From contig NZ_JAHVAB010000068.1 in the NCBI RefSeq assembly GCF_019264445.1, forward strand, positions 1 through 46,405: a stretch of DNA of 46,405 bases. The letters are read 5' to 3'. This document shows, piece after piece, positions 27,326 through 35,398 of the stretch. The stretch is from Hydrogenophaga sp. (GTDB lineage: Bacteria > Pseudomonadota > Gammaproteobacteria > Burkholderiales > Burkholderiaceae_C). How positions within the stretch are numbered: position 1 is the stretch's first letter; each line of letters begins with the position of its first letter. Position numbers and translations under genes: made by a program. The notes beneath the pieces were generated by a model. That model did no database searches and was not told where the DNA came from. It was given only the letters and a program-made list of their open reading frames with translations.

Positions 27326-28741
27326 TCAAAGTTCAGGTTTGAGAGGTCGCTCAGGCCCCTGCAACTCCGCAAACTTGGCCGCCATCGTGGGGTTGCCGCG
27401 TGTGAGCTTTTTGATCGTCAGGTCATCGGCCTTGTCGTTGGCCAGGCGCAGGTTGTTGGCGGACTTGTGCAGCGCTTCCTTGGTTTTCTCCAGGTCCTTG
27501 ATGGCCTCGTCAATACGCTTCACTGCCTCTTCAAAGCCCTCAGACGCCAGGCGCCAGTTGCGGCCAAACGCAGTCTTGAATTCGTCGAGCTGGGTTTCAA
27601 ACTTGGTGATGTCCACGTTTTGCGAGCGCACCAGTGCCAGCTCGGACTTGTACTTCACCGCGTTCAGCGCTGCATTGCGCAAGAGCGTGATCAGGGGCAC
27701 AAAGAACTGCGGCCGCACCACATACATCTTGGGGTAGCGGTGCGATACATCGACGATGCCGCTGTTGTACAGCTCGCTCTCCGGCTCCAGCAGAGACACC
27801 AGCACCGCGTACTCGCACGCCTTCTCGGTGCGGTCTTTGTCCAGCTCTTTCAGAAAGTCTTCGTTCCGCTTCTTGGTAGCAGTCTCATCGCTCTCATTCT
27901 TCATCTCAAACATGATGGAAACGATCTCGGTGCCGTTCTCATCCATGTCGCGAAAAATGTAGTCGCCCTTGCTGCCGGTGCGGGCGTCGTTGTCTTTTTC
28001 AAAATGCGCGCGCTGAAACGCCGCCGCACGGATGCGGTTGAACTCAATCTCACAGTGCTGCTCCAGCGTCTCGCCCACCATCTTGGTCGATAGCCGCGCC
28101 TTCATTTCCCGCAGGCGCTCAATCTCGCCTTCGCGGTCGCGCAACTGCAGGGCGAATTGCTCCTTGATGGCTTTCTCTTCCAGCTGTTTCTTCACGGTGA
28201 TGAGGCTGAGGTCATTCTTCAACGTATCCCGTTCCAGCGCGATTACACCTACGGCCTCGTTTACAGCCAGCTGCCGCGCCACGTCGCTGGCCTGCAGCTT
28301 GGCTTGCAGTGCCTGAATCTCGGCGTCCTTTTTGGCGGCCTCGGCCTGCAGCACGTTAGCCAGTTTGGCCTCGGCCAACTGGGCTGCGGCTTGCTGCGCA
28401 CTGCGCGCTTGGGCCAGTTCGTTGGCCAGCGCATCGCGCTCTTGGCTCACCGTGCCCAAGGCCTCGGCTACCGCCAGCTTGCGCGCCACCTCGCCCGCGT
28501 CGAGCTGGGCTTTGAGTGCCTGAATCTCGGTGTCTTTGGAAGCCGCAGCTTTTTGCAGGGTGTTGGTCACTTCAGCCTTGGCCAAGGCAATGGCGTCGCG
28601 CTTTTCCCGCTGGGCCAACTCCAGCCGCTCGTGCAATTGCTGCTCAAACTCGCCATCGCGCACCTGCTTGAGGATGTCGGCATACCCCGCCTCGTCGATC
28701 TTGAAGGCTTTGCTGCAGTGGGGGCAGATGATTTCGTGCAT
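27326..28741 (-). CDS. DUF2130 protein: zinc ribbon, coiled coil, PD-(D/E)xK-like core
   Basis: The 471-residue protein opens with a CPHC zinc-ribbon half (residues 6-9), followed by a long Ala/Gln/Glu-rich coiled coil (about 30-215). The conserved DUF2130 core follows, with GSKGDYIFR (D260) and FEMKNE (E279-x-K281), a spacing like the metal-binding D...ExK of PD-(D/E)xK nucleases, after the helix containing E226/E231. A second coiled coil and a basic tail end the protein. Residues 61-109 and 130-178 are an internal duplication with 29 of 49 identical positions. It is the last gene of the minus-strand cassette and the start is well supported by the ribbon. The family's function is unknown; nuclease activity is inference. 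Confidence 0.85.
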   Translation of the reverse strand: MHEIICPHCSKAFKIDEAGYADILKQVRDGEFEQQLHERLELAQREKRDAIALAKAEVTNTLQKAAASKDTEIQALKAQLDAGEVARKLAVAEALGTVSQERDALANELAQARSAQQAAAQLAEAKLANVLQAEAAKKDAEIQALQAKLQASDVARQLAVNEAVGVIALERDTLKNDLSLITVKKQLEEKAIKEQFALQLRDREGEIERLREMKARLSTKMVGETLEQHCEIEFNRIRAAAFQRAHFEKDNDARTGSKGDYIFRDMDENGTEIVSIMFEMKNESDETATKKRNEDFLKELDKDRTEKACEYAVLVSLLEPESELYNSGIVDVSHRYPKMYVVRPQFFVPLITLLRNAALNAVKYKSELALVRSQNVDITKFETQLDEFKTAFGRNWRLASEGFEEAVKRIDEAIKDLEKTKEALHKSANNLRLANDKADDLTIKKLTRGNPTMAAKFAELQGPERPLKPEL

Positions 28742-28873
28742 GGGGTGTGGGATAGTTTTGTTGGCTGGGCTGCTATTCGGCCTACTTGTTGCTGGTCGTG
28801 CAGGGGCAGGGGCGCAGGAAATTGTTAATCGAAAAGGGCTGTAGTCATTACCAATGACACGTGCGATGGATGG

Positions 28874-31096
28874 CTAAGCAGACAGAGCTTCTGATTCATC
28901 TTCGTCTGCTCGCATCATCATCCGATAGTGAGCATCGTGCTTTAGTTTGTAGAAGATATCTTTGAAGACTTTTAGATAAATGGTGACTGCTGTGCCATCG
29001 GAGATGTAAATGTCGTCATGTGCAAAGTGAGACCCATCATTGACCCAAGAGAGCAGCGATCGGCAAATGAGTTTTTCTCTTCCCTCAAACTTTGCACATA
29101 TGTCTTCAAAATCAACATTCCCCAAAATTTTGAAATAGTTCTCCAAGATTCTTCTCAGTGTGTTCTGAATGGTCAAATTCGAACGATCTGCACGTCTGAG
29201 TTCCGCCCATAAAAGTTCATATGAAGTTTTAATCGGATTTTCCGGATATGATTCGAGTTTCGTTACCCTATCCAATTTGCGAACTATCCAAAATGATTCA
29301 TCGCCTTGGGCCTTTCCGTTTCTTCTTTTCGGACTAAACGTAATTTCCTTGTGAAAGTACACGTTGTGGGTTAATACAAAGATTTGCTTGATATGCCCCC
29401 GTTTTGCCCGAACCTCTTCAAACAGTCCTTTGATGAGGCTACTGACAATAAAAAGGATGTCGCTGTCAAGACTTGAAACCGGATCGTCAAATACCACAAC
29501 TCGATCATTTGTCGTCCCACTTTCCGTTTCACTGCCTTTGATGAGCTGGACAAAATACAGGAATGTGAGGAAAGTCTTTTCACCTTCACTCATAGTTTTC
29601 ATTGCTGCAGCGCCATCCTCTCTGACGAGCTTATAGAGTGTCGTATTCGGAATGTTTGCAATAGAAAATCCGTGAAAACCAAATGACTGCAGCAATCCAT
29701 TGATTGCATCCACAGTGGCTTGGACGCTTGTAGCCAGCCGCTCAAGTTCGCGAATTTCCATCGCCTTTAGTGTTTGCTCTGCCTTTGCCAGTTGAATCTG
29801 GTCTTGGAGACCCTTAACGGCTTTGTTTAAATTCGCTTTTTTTGCTTGGTAGTCGGCGGTATCTGTTCGCAGCTCTTCAATCACAAACCGCCAGACTTGA
29901 GTCGTTAACTCTCGCTTTTCAGACGATAAGTTATTGACCATCCGATTGTGGTTAGCAATCAAGTCATTCGCATTAGAGATCAGGGTTTCGATAGCCGCAA
30001 TGACATTTGCGATAGCCTCCAGTTCAACAGGTTGGCTGGACTCCTTGACTTTCGCCGCAATCCTCTGTGCATTGATAGTTAGCTTGCTGTCTAGAAGTTC
30101 CTTTTCCTCTTTTAACTTTGTCACATTAAGGACACTTCCAGGAGAAGCAATGATCGATGAAAGCTGCTGTTGAAGCCTTTCCGAGTCAGTCTTATAGCTG
30201 TCGGCCAAGTCGCGGATTGATTTCGACTCTTGCAGGAAAGTTTCATCGAAGTATTCGTTCAAACTTCTTGCAAAGGAGTCTTTTGTGGCTTGCTGACAAA
30301 AGGGACAAACTTTGTCGTTCTCATCAAAGTAATCTCGCCCTAGCTTTACCCAATCGCTGCTTCCAAGTTTGTTGATCATTGCAGCAATATCAACGTCACT
30401 CTTTCCAATTACTCTCTTCCTGAGAATTGGATTGCCTTCATGAGCCAATAGCCGCCCTGCATCTATAACTCGAACCACGGGCTCGATAACTGGCGCTCTA
30501 CCAAAGACCGTTTCAGCTTTTTTGGTCAATTCATCTAAAGACAGAAGAGCTGCTGTGTTATTTATGTTTTCGAGAACTCTGTCTTTGAATTTTTCAGAAT
30601 TGTTTCGCACACCTTCAAAGCCGCCTTGGAGTTTAGAGTCGTGCTTAACCTTCTGCGCCCAACACTTCTCTTTGAATACTGCCTCGAGGTTTGATACTTC
30701 GTACAACTTTCCACCGGTACCGTCGGCTCCTTGCAAAGCTTCATTCCATCCTTTAACTTTCTCGGAAAGCGTATTTCGCTCAGACTTTAGTTTGGCGATC
30801 TTCTCTAGAGTCTCGATCTCTTGCTCTCCGAGAGTAAAGACGCCTTTCAAGTCTTCCGAAGGTTTGAAGTTTCGATCTACGAAGTCCCTGTTGTAGACCA
30901 AGGTTTGCAAAGGTGCCCCGCCTTTCCAAGACAAGCTGCAATCCGATGAGAAAGTCGGATCGGAAATGACCTTGCCGATAGTGGTCTTACCCGCCCCGTT
31001 TGATCCATAAATGAAGTTCAAGCTTTTCAACCCATTCATTGCTTCGGGAGCATCTGGGTAAGTCGCAACCTTCGAAAACGAAATGGATTCAATCAT
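28874..31096 (-). CDS. AAA_13 family ATPase, RloC/PrrC anticodon-nuclease-like
   Basis: The 740-residue protein is an ABC/SMC-type ATPase with Walker A GSNGAGKTT (31-39), a signature-like MSEGEKT (502-508), Walker B VVVFDDPVSSLD (533-544) and a switch His in LTHN (H577). Coiled coils at about 90-180 and 290-450 flank a CPFC motif (264-267) in the position of the RloC zinc hook. The C-terminal part has R648-x3-E652, N686 and H690, compatible with the Arg-Glu-His set of PrrC/RloC nuclease domains. RloC and PrrC cut the anticodon loop of tRNA in response to phage infection. The gene is AT-rich compared with every neighbour, a sign of transfer. AAA_13 is broad and activity is not shown, so nuclease function is inference. 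Confidence 0.82.
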   Translation of the reverse strand: MIESISFSKVATYPDAPEAMNGLKSLNFIYGSNGAGKTTIGKVISDPTFSSDCSLSWKGGAPLQTLVYNRDFVDRNFKPSEDLKGVFTLGEQEIETLEKIAKLKSERNTLSEKVKGWNEALQGADGTGGKLYEVSNLEAVFKEKCWAQKVKHDSKLQGGFEGVRNNSEKFKDRVLENINNTAALLSLDELTKKAETVFGRAPVIEPVVRVIDAGRLLAHEGNPILRKRVIGKSDVDIAAMINKLGSSDWVKLGRDYFDENDKVCPFCQQATKDSFARSLNEYFDETFLQESKSIRDLADSYKTDSERLQQQLSSIIASPGSVLNVTKLKEEKELLDSKLTINAQRIAAKVKESSQPVELEAIANVIAAIETLISNANDLIANHNRMVNNLSSEKRELTTQVWRFVIEELRTDTADYQAKKANLNKAVKGLQDQIQLAKAEQTLKAMEIRELERLATSVQATVDAINGLLQSFGFHGFSIANIPNTTLYKLVREDGAAAMKTMSEGEKTFLTFLYFVQLIKGSETESGTTNDRVVVFDDPVSSLDSDILFIVSSLIKGLFEEVRAKRGHIKQIFVLTHNVYFHKEITFSPKRRNGKAQGDESFWIVRKLDRVTKLESYPENPIKTSYELLWAELRRADRSNLTIQNTLRRILENYFKILGNVDFEDICAKFEGREKLICRSLLSWVNDGSHFAHDDIYISDGTAVTIYLKVFKDIFYKLKHDAHYRMMMRADEDESEALSA

Positions 31097-31159
31097 TTTG
31101 ATTTCCCAAGAAAAGATAATTTCGGTGCACGGGCATTAGGATCAGGTCTTGCCTTTTGC

Positions 31160-32974
31160 CTATAACCGCGCTGCGAACTTCCCGCTGCCACTCGCCCCAA
31201 TCACCAACCGCTGCGTGGCCCGCGTAGCGCCCACATAAAACAGCTTGGCCTCTTCGCGCTCGTCTTCACCCTTTGCGGGCATGTTGCCCGCGCCCACCAG
31301 CGCCACCACTGGGAACTCCAGCCCTTTGCTGGCGTGCATGGTCAGCACCTTGATGCTGTCGGCGGCTGGGTCGAAGCTGCCTGTGCCTTTGCGCACCTGG
31401 TGCGGCAGGCCGCGCTGGCGCAGTGCGCTGGCGCATTCGTCCATCTCGCTGTAGTGGCGGCAGATGATGGCCATGTCGCCCCAGGCGTGGCCTTCGCGGT
31501 GGGCTGAGCCCAGCAGCTCGGCCACTTGGGTGGCTTCGGCCCGCAGGCTGGGCAAGCGGATGACGATGGGTGCCTCGCCATCGCGCCCGCAGCTCACGGG
31601 CTTCAGCATGGGGATGCCGTCTTCGTCTTTGTCTTCGGCGGTCAGCAGGTCGGCCGCCACGAGGCTGGCGGTTTGCAAAATCTGCCGCGTGTTGCGGTAG
31701 TTGATCTTGAGGATGGTGGTGCGCCCCTGGGCCTGAATGCCCACGCTCTTGAAGCTGAACTGCTTGCTGCGCGTGCGCTCGTAAATGCTCTGCGCGTCGT
31801 CGTACAGCACCAGCAGGCTGTTGGTGGTGGGGTCCACCATCTGCGTGATGAGCTTGAGCCACTCGGGCGCGAAGTCGTGGCCTTCGTCAATGAGCACGGC
31901 CTGGTATTGCCCGCTCGGGATCTGGTGGCGGTCCACACCGGTGATGACGCGCTGGACCATGTCGGCCATCTTGTCGGACACGGACTGGTTGTTGGCGGGC
32001 ATCTCCTGCCCGTAGGCCTTCAGCTGGGCGTAGCACCACTTGTGAAAGTGCACCGCATGCACGCGGTCGGCAATGCCTTTGGCGGCCATCACGCTGGCGA
32101 GCTGCCGGGCCAGCGGCTCGTTGTAGCAAAGGATCAATATGGGTTTGCTGGCCGCCGTGTGGGCCTTGGCCAGGTGTTCGGCGCGGTAGCCGAGCAGCAT
32201 GGTTTTGCCTGAGCCCGCCACGCCGTGAATGACACGGTGGCCGTCTCCCAGGCTGCGGGCCAGCTGCTCTTGCTGGATGTCCATCACGCGCATGATGCTG
32301 GGCAGTTCGGCGGCTTCGTCGTTGTCGTCGAACAGCTGGTTTTGCACCTGCACGCGCACTTCGGGGAACATGATCCAGCGCACCCGGTCCATCTGCGGCA
32401 TCGACATGACACCACCCATCATGAAAGGGAACATGTCCCACAGGCGGCTTTGCAGCGCCTCGGGTTCAACGTGTTCACCCATCTCGTCTTGGCAGACAAC
32501 GCGGTGCGGTTCGATGGCGCGGGCGAGTTCGGCCTTGTCGAATTGCGCGCGGGTGATGTTGGGCAGCACCACACCGTAACTCCACGGAAACGCCAGCTTG
32601 CCTTGGTGCCGGCCTTCGGGTTGCACCAGCTGCGGGTCGCGCTCCAGCGCGTTGACCACTTGGTGGGCGTATTGCCGGGCCTGCTCCAACGGGTTGGGGA
32701 TGGTCTTAGGGCCAACGTCGCCGTGAATGTCCCAGGTCTGCTTGTTGGCCTGAATGAGGGTGGAGAGCCGGAAGTCCTTCACCTCCAGAACCAAGATGCC
32801 CCGGCGCGGATGCATGACCACGAAGTCTGGGTGCTGGTGCCGGGGGCCGACGGCCACGTCGTACCAGAGCAGGTAGTCGGCGTCGAGCTTGTCTTCCAGC
32901 CGCTCGGCGGTGCGGCGCTCGCCCGCCGTCATGCGCGAGACGCAACTGCCCAGCGCGGGTATCAGTGTGGCCAT
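31160..32974 (-). CDS. NERD-domain UvrD/Rep-like superfamily 1 helicase
   Basis: From the ATG at 32974 the protein is 604 residues. The N-terminal part is a NERD (nuclease-related) domain with the restriction-endonuclease-like pattern HPDF (D50) and EVKDF (E64, K66). Helicase motifs follow: Walker A GVAGSGKT (251-258), motif II IDEGHDFAPEW (363-367), motif III region LYDDAQSIYERT, motif IV INYRNTRQI, motif V MHASKGLEF and motif VI VGATRATQRL. Together these predict an ATP-dependent helicase joined to a nuclease-like module. It is the first gene of the minus-strand cassette with the AAA_13 ATPase and DUF2130 genes. A longer frame to 33064 overlaps the start of the nucleotidyltransferase gene and is not preferred. 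Confidence 0.88.
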   Translation of the reverse strand: MATLIPALGSCVSRMTAGERRTAERLEDKLDADYLLWYDVAVGPRHQHPDFVVMHPRRGILVLEVKDFRLSTLIQANKQTWDIHGDVGPKTIPNPLEQARQYAHQVVNALERDPQLVQPEGRHQGKLAFPWSYGVVLPNITRAQFDKAELARAIEPHRVVCQDEMGEHVEPEALQSRLWDMFPFMMGGVMSMPQMDRVRWIMFPEVRVQVQNQLFDDNDEAAELPSIMRVMDIQQEQLARSLGDGHRVIHGVAGSGKTMLLGYRAEHLAKAHTAASKPILILCYNEPLARQLASVMAAKGIADRVHAVHFHKWCYAQLKAYGQEMPANNQSVSDKMADMVQRVITGVDRHQIPSGQYQAVLIDEGHDFAPEWLKLITQMVDPTTNSLLVLYDDAQSIYERTRSKQFSFKSVGIQAQGRTTILKINYRNTRQILQTASLVAADLLTAEDKDEDGIPMLKPVSCGRDGEAPIVIRLPSLRAEATQVAELLGSAHREGHAWGDMAIICRHYSEMDECASALRQRGLPHQVRKGTGSFDPAADSIKVLTMHASKGLEFPVVALVGAGNMPAKGEDEREEAKLFYVGATRATQRLVIGASGSGKFAARL

Positions 32975-33072
32975 CTTTTGTCTCTTTGTTTCCCTGCGGC
33001 GCATGATGCACCAACTCACGGGGAATTCAGCGGTTCTCGCTGTCAACGGTGTCCATCGGTACACTCGCGCCC

Positions 33073-33381
33073 ATGCATCAAGCCATCGCCCAACACCGCG
33101 CCTCCATCGCGGCCATCTGCCAGCGCTACGGCATCCGCCGGCTTGAGGTATTTGGCTCGGCTGCGCGCGGCGATGACTTTGCGGTCGAGAACAGTGACGC
33201 AGACTTTTTGGTCGAGTTCGCGGCGGACGCCCCGCCCGACCTTCGCAGCTTCTACGGAGCCAAAGCCGAGCTCGAGGAGTTGCTGGGCCGAGGTGTGGAC
33301 CTGGTGGAGCCGGGCGCGGTGCGCAACCCCTACGTGCTCGCCAACATCAACCGCCACCGCGAGCCGGTCTATGCAGCGTGA
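33073..33381 (+). CDS. MNT-type nucleotidyltransferase (MntA-like antitoxin)
   Basis: This 102-residue protein has the minimal nucleotidyltransferase pattern GSAARGD (28-34) with D42-x-D44 in NSDADFLVEF and a third acidic residue at D76 in RGVDLVEP. The interval between GS and DxD is two residues longer than in the usual GSx10DxD. In MntA-HepT systems such proteins neutralise the HEPN toxin by adding AMP to a tyrosine near its active site. The gene overlaps the HEPN gene by 11 bases. An alternative start at 33049 adds eight residues without similarity. It is transcribed away from the NERD helicase gene and shares its 98-base intergenic region. Confidence 0.88.
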   Translation: MHQAIAQHRASIAAICQRYGIRRLEVFGSAARGDDFAVENSDADFLVEFAADAPPDLRSFYGAKAELEELLGRGVDLVEPGAVRNPYVLANINRHREPVYAA

Positions 33382-33715
33382 CCCTCGCGCCTTTCTTTGG
33401 GACGTGCGCGAGGCGGCGCTGGCGATCCAATCGTTCACGGAGGGTCTGGACGTCAAGACCTATGTGGGCAACGAGATGGCGCAGGCGGCGGTGGAGCGCA
33501 AATTCGAGGTGATCGGCGAGGCGCTCAACCAGCTGGCGAAGCTGGATGCGGCAATGGCCGCTCGCATCCCGGACGTTCCGCAGATCGTGGCCTTTCGCAA
33601 CCAGCTGATATACGGCTACGCGACGGTCAACCCGGACACGGTCTGGAACATTGCGCAGAACGCTCTGCCGGGACTTCTGGCTGCTGTGCATGGCTTGCTG
33701 GACGAGTTGACGTAA
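33371..33715 (+). CDS. HEPN-domain (DUF86, HepT-like) protein with altered active site
   Basis: The 114-residue protein is a DUF86/HepT homologue: a four-helix bundle starting with a charged helix, then ERKFEVIGEAL and the RNase motif near the end. HepT toxins carry R-x4-H-x-Y; here the sequence is RNQLIYGY, giving R76 but Tyr81 where the catalytic His is expected, and Y83 preserved. The codon is TAC at 33616, one base away from His. Without the His this protein is likely a weak or inactive nuclease, unless Tyr81 serves another purpose. It overlaps the upstream nucleotidyltransferase gene, the typical toxin-antitoxin arrangement. Confidence 0.86.
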   Translation: MQRDPRAFLWDVREAALAIQSFTEGLDVKTYVGNEMAQAAVERKFEVIGEALNQLAKLDAAMAARIPDVPQIVAFRNQLIYGYATVNPDTVWNIAQNALPGLLAAVHGLLDELT

Positions 33716-33984
33716 GCCAGTGCGCCCGGCCGTCCTACCTGCTGCAGGATGGCCGAGCAGACCAAAAATGGTCGAATATGTTTGACATTTTTCCGGTCCA
33801 TTGCTCCGCTCCAGCCCATGCACCTCGCAGACATCGGCCCACTCGTGCAAGCGAGACGGGAGGGACTGGGCCTTGCGTGGCCTCATGCATTGCATTTGCC
33901 GCAAACGGAGTGCAAGAGCTGTCAATCTGCGCCACCTACACTAAGTGAGCGCCTCTTGAGCGCCCATACCGAGGCTTTTGTCAC
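33716..33984 (+). other. Intergenic stretch at the edge of the accessory island
   Basis: No gene is visible. GGCCGTCCT (33728-33736) pairs with AGGATGGCC (33746-33754), a nine-base stem with one G-U pair and no U-tract, which could end transcription of the toxin-antitoxin pair. An AT-richer spot at 33773-33793 contains TTGACA but lacks a good partner -10 sequence. Confidence 0.35.
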
Positions 33985-34392
33985 ATGCTTTCCAACCTGA
34001 CCCCCTTCTTCCTCCACTGGGCCATTACCGCCCTCGCCCTCTGGGTGGCGAGCCATTTGTTCAAGGGCATCAAGTTCAGCAGCACCTCGGCGCTGGTGGT
34101 GTCGGCACTGTTGCTGGGCCTGGCCAATGCGGTGGTGCGGCCGCTGCTGGTGGTGCTGACGCTGCCTTTGACGCTGCTCACCTTCGGCCTGTTTCTTCTG
34201 GTCATCAACGCGCTGATGCTGATGCTGGTGGCCAAGCTGGTGGACGGCTTCAAGGTCGACGGTTTCTGGACGGCGCTGTGGGCCAGCCTGTTCATTTCGC
34301 TGCTGAGCCTGGTGCTCGGCGCTTTCGTGCTGGGTGGTTCACCCGAGTTCACCATCCAGACCAGCCCGGCGCCGGGGTCGGTCTGGCTTTGA
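33985..34392 (+). CDS. Phage holin family IV-type small membrane protein
   Basis: The 135-residue protein has about four membrane helices with the conserved core LANAVVRPLLVVLTLPLTLLTFGLF, the signature of the family of small membrane proteins called phage holin superfamily IV (PF04020, YvlD-like). Chromosomal copies are widespread outside prophages and have no proven lysis role. No other phage gene is nearby. It marks the conserved side of the chromosome flanking the accessory region. Confidence 0.85.
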   Translation: MLSNLTPFFLHWAITALALWVASHLFKGIKFSSTSALVVSALLLGLANAVVRPLLVVLTLPLTLLTFGLFLLVINALMLMLVAKLVDGFKVDGFWTALWASLFISLLSLVLGAFVLGGSPEFTIQTSPAPGSVWL

Positions 34393-34565
34393 GCGGGCTG
34401 GGCGCAAGGCCTCGCGCCCTGTCACACAGCACCCCCCGCCGCCCCGCCCTCCCCCACCTGAGGGATGCCGCCCAGGTGTGATCTCCCTAAGCTTTGAAGC
34501 GGCTGCCCACAGCGCGCCACCTGCGTGCGCTGGCAGCCGGTTCATATCTACATTCAGGAGGTCTC

Positions 34566-35309
34566 ATGCACACAGGTACAAGGTTTTCCATGCGCAGTGG
34601 CGCGGTGGCTGCGCTGGGCGCGCTGCTGCTGACGGGTTGTGGCACGCCCATCTTGCGGGCCAACTTCGACACCAACACGCTGGGCACACACCCACCGCCC
34701 GAACTGCCGGGCGACCCGGTGGGCGACAGCTTTTACTTGTCGTCGCCCTCGTCGGGCAGCGCGGTGGTGGTGACCGCGCCCGCAGGCTTGTCGGGCCGCA
34801 GCTTGCGCTACCAGCACACGGCGCCGCAGTCGTACAACCGCTTTCTGGGCTTCGGGGGCAAAGAGGTGTCGGCCTCTTCGCTGCAGTACTGGGCGGTGTG
34901 GAACGCCATTCCGCAGCTCACGCCCAATGTGCCGCTGGACGTGTGGATGGGCAACGGCCACTTCGAGAGCTTCGGCACCATTCGTTTCCTGAACAACCAG
35001 GTGCTCGTGGCCACCGACAACCGCGGCGGCTTCACACCCGTGGGCAACTTCACCAACGGCCGCGTGCACACGGTGGTGGTGAAGGTGGACAAACCCAGCG
35101 GCACGTACCGCATTTCGGTGCTGGGCGGCGAAGCGCCGGTGAACACAGGCACCCGCCCGGTGCTCACCCCCGCCGCCCTGAGCACCACGCGGCCCTATGT
35201 GTACCTGTGGTTTGGCAGCGATGGCGTGTCTGCCAGCACCTACACGGTGGACAACGTTCTGATCACCGAAGCGTGCCCGACGGACCGGGGTGTGGGGGCT
35301 TGCGATTGA
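34566..35309 (+). CDS. Predicted lipoprotein, lectin-like beta-sandwich, function unknown
   Basis: From the ATG at 34566, preceded by AGGAGG at good spacing, this is a 247-residue protein with a lipoprotein signal ending in LLTGC. The mature part is beta-rich and carries FDTNTLG near the N-terminus and a TYTVDNVLI block near the C-terminus, features of secreted concanavalin-like jelly-roll domains. I cannot assign a binding partner. Two Cys at the C-terminus may form a disulfide. An upstream frame from 34494 adds residues with no signal-peptide character. The gene is followed by a good intrinsic terminator and lies between the holin-like gene and the XRE/AbiEii module. Confidence 0.72.
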   Translation: MHTGTRFSMRSGAVAALGALLLTGCGTPILRANFDTNTLGTHPPPELPGDPVGDSFYLSSPSSGSAVVVTAPAGLSGRSLRYQHTAPQSYNRFLGFGGKEVSASSLQYWAVWNAIPQLTPNVPLDVWMGNGHFESFGTIRFLNNQVLVATDNRGGFTPVGNFTNGRVHTVVVKVDKPSGTYRISVLGGEAPVNTGTRPVLTPAALSTTRPYVYLWFGSDGVSASTYTVDNVLITEACPTDRGVGACD

Positions 35310-35316
35310 GGTGTAG

Positions 35317-35344
35317 GGCCGGGCGATGGCTCGGCCTTTCTTTT
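35317..35344 (+). terminator. Intrinsic terminator after the lipoprotein gene
   Basis: GGCCGGGC (35317-35324) pairs with GCTCGGCC (35329-35336), with one G-U pair and a four-base loop, followed by TTTCTTTT. This is a good factor-independent terminator and isolates the lipoprotein gene from the XRE/AbiEii promoter. Confidence 0.8.
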
Positions 35345-35349
35345 AAAAG

Positions 35350-35397
35350 TGTTTCTCATAATTGACATTCAATTGATATTGAACATAATGAGAAACA
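35350..35397. promoter_or_regulatory. Inverted-repeat operator of the XRE/AbiEii module
   Basis: TGTTTCTCAT (35350-35359) and ATGAGAAACA (35388-35397) form a perfect ten-base inverted repeat with 28 bases between. A second, shorter palindrome TTCAAT-N4-ATTGAA (35368-35383) lies inside. The outer arms flank the -35 and overlap the -10 and start, so a bound XRE protein would block transcription: a classic autoregulation layout. Confidence 0.75.
35362..35389 (+). promoter_or_regulatory. Strong sigma-70-like promoter giving a nearly leaderless message
   Basis: TTGACA at 35362-35367 matches the consensus -35, and CATAAT at 35384-35389 is a five-of-six -10 after 16 bases. The expected start near 35396 leaves only a few bases before the ATG at 35399, so the message would be almost leaderless, with no Shine-Dalgarno sequence. 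Confidence 0.7.
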
Positions 35398-35398
35398 A

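Noticed and set aside
33985..34392. Prophage remnant suggested by the holin-like protein
   Set aside because: Chromosomal members of this membrane family are common and no other phage gene, integrase or attachment site is seen.
34400..34419. GC hairpin GGGCGC/GCGCCC as a terminator after the holin-like gene
   Set aside because: There is no U-tract after it, so it was not listed as a terminator.
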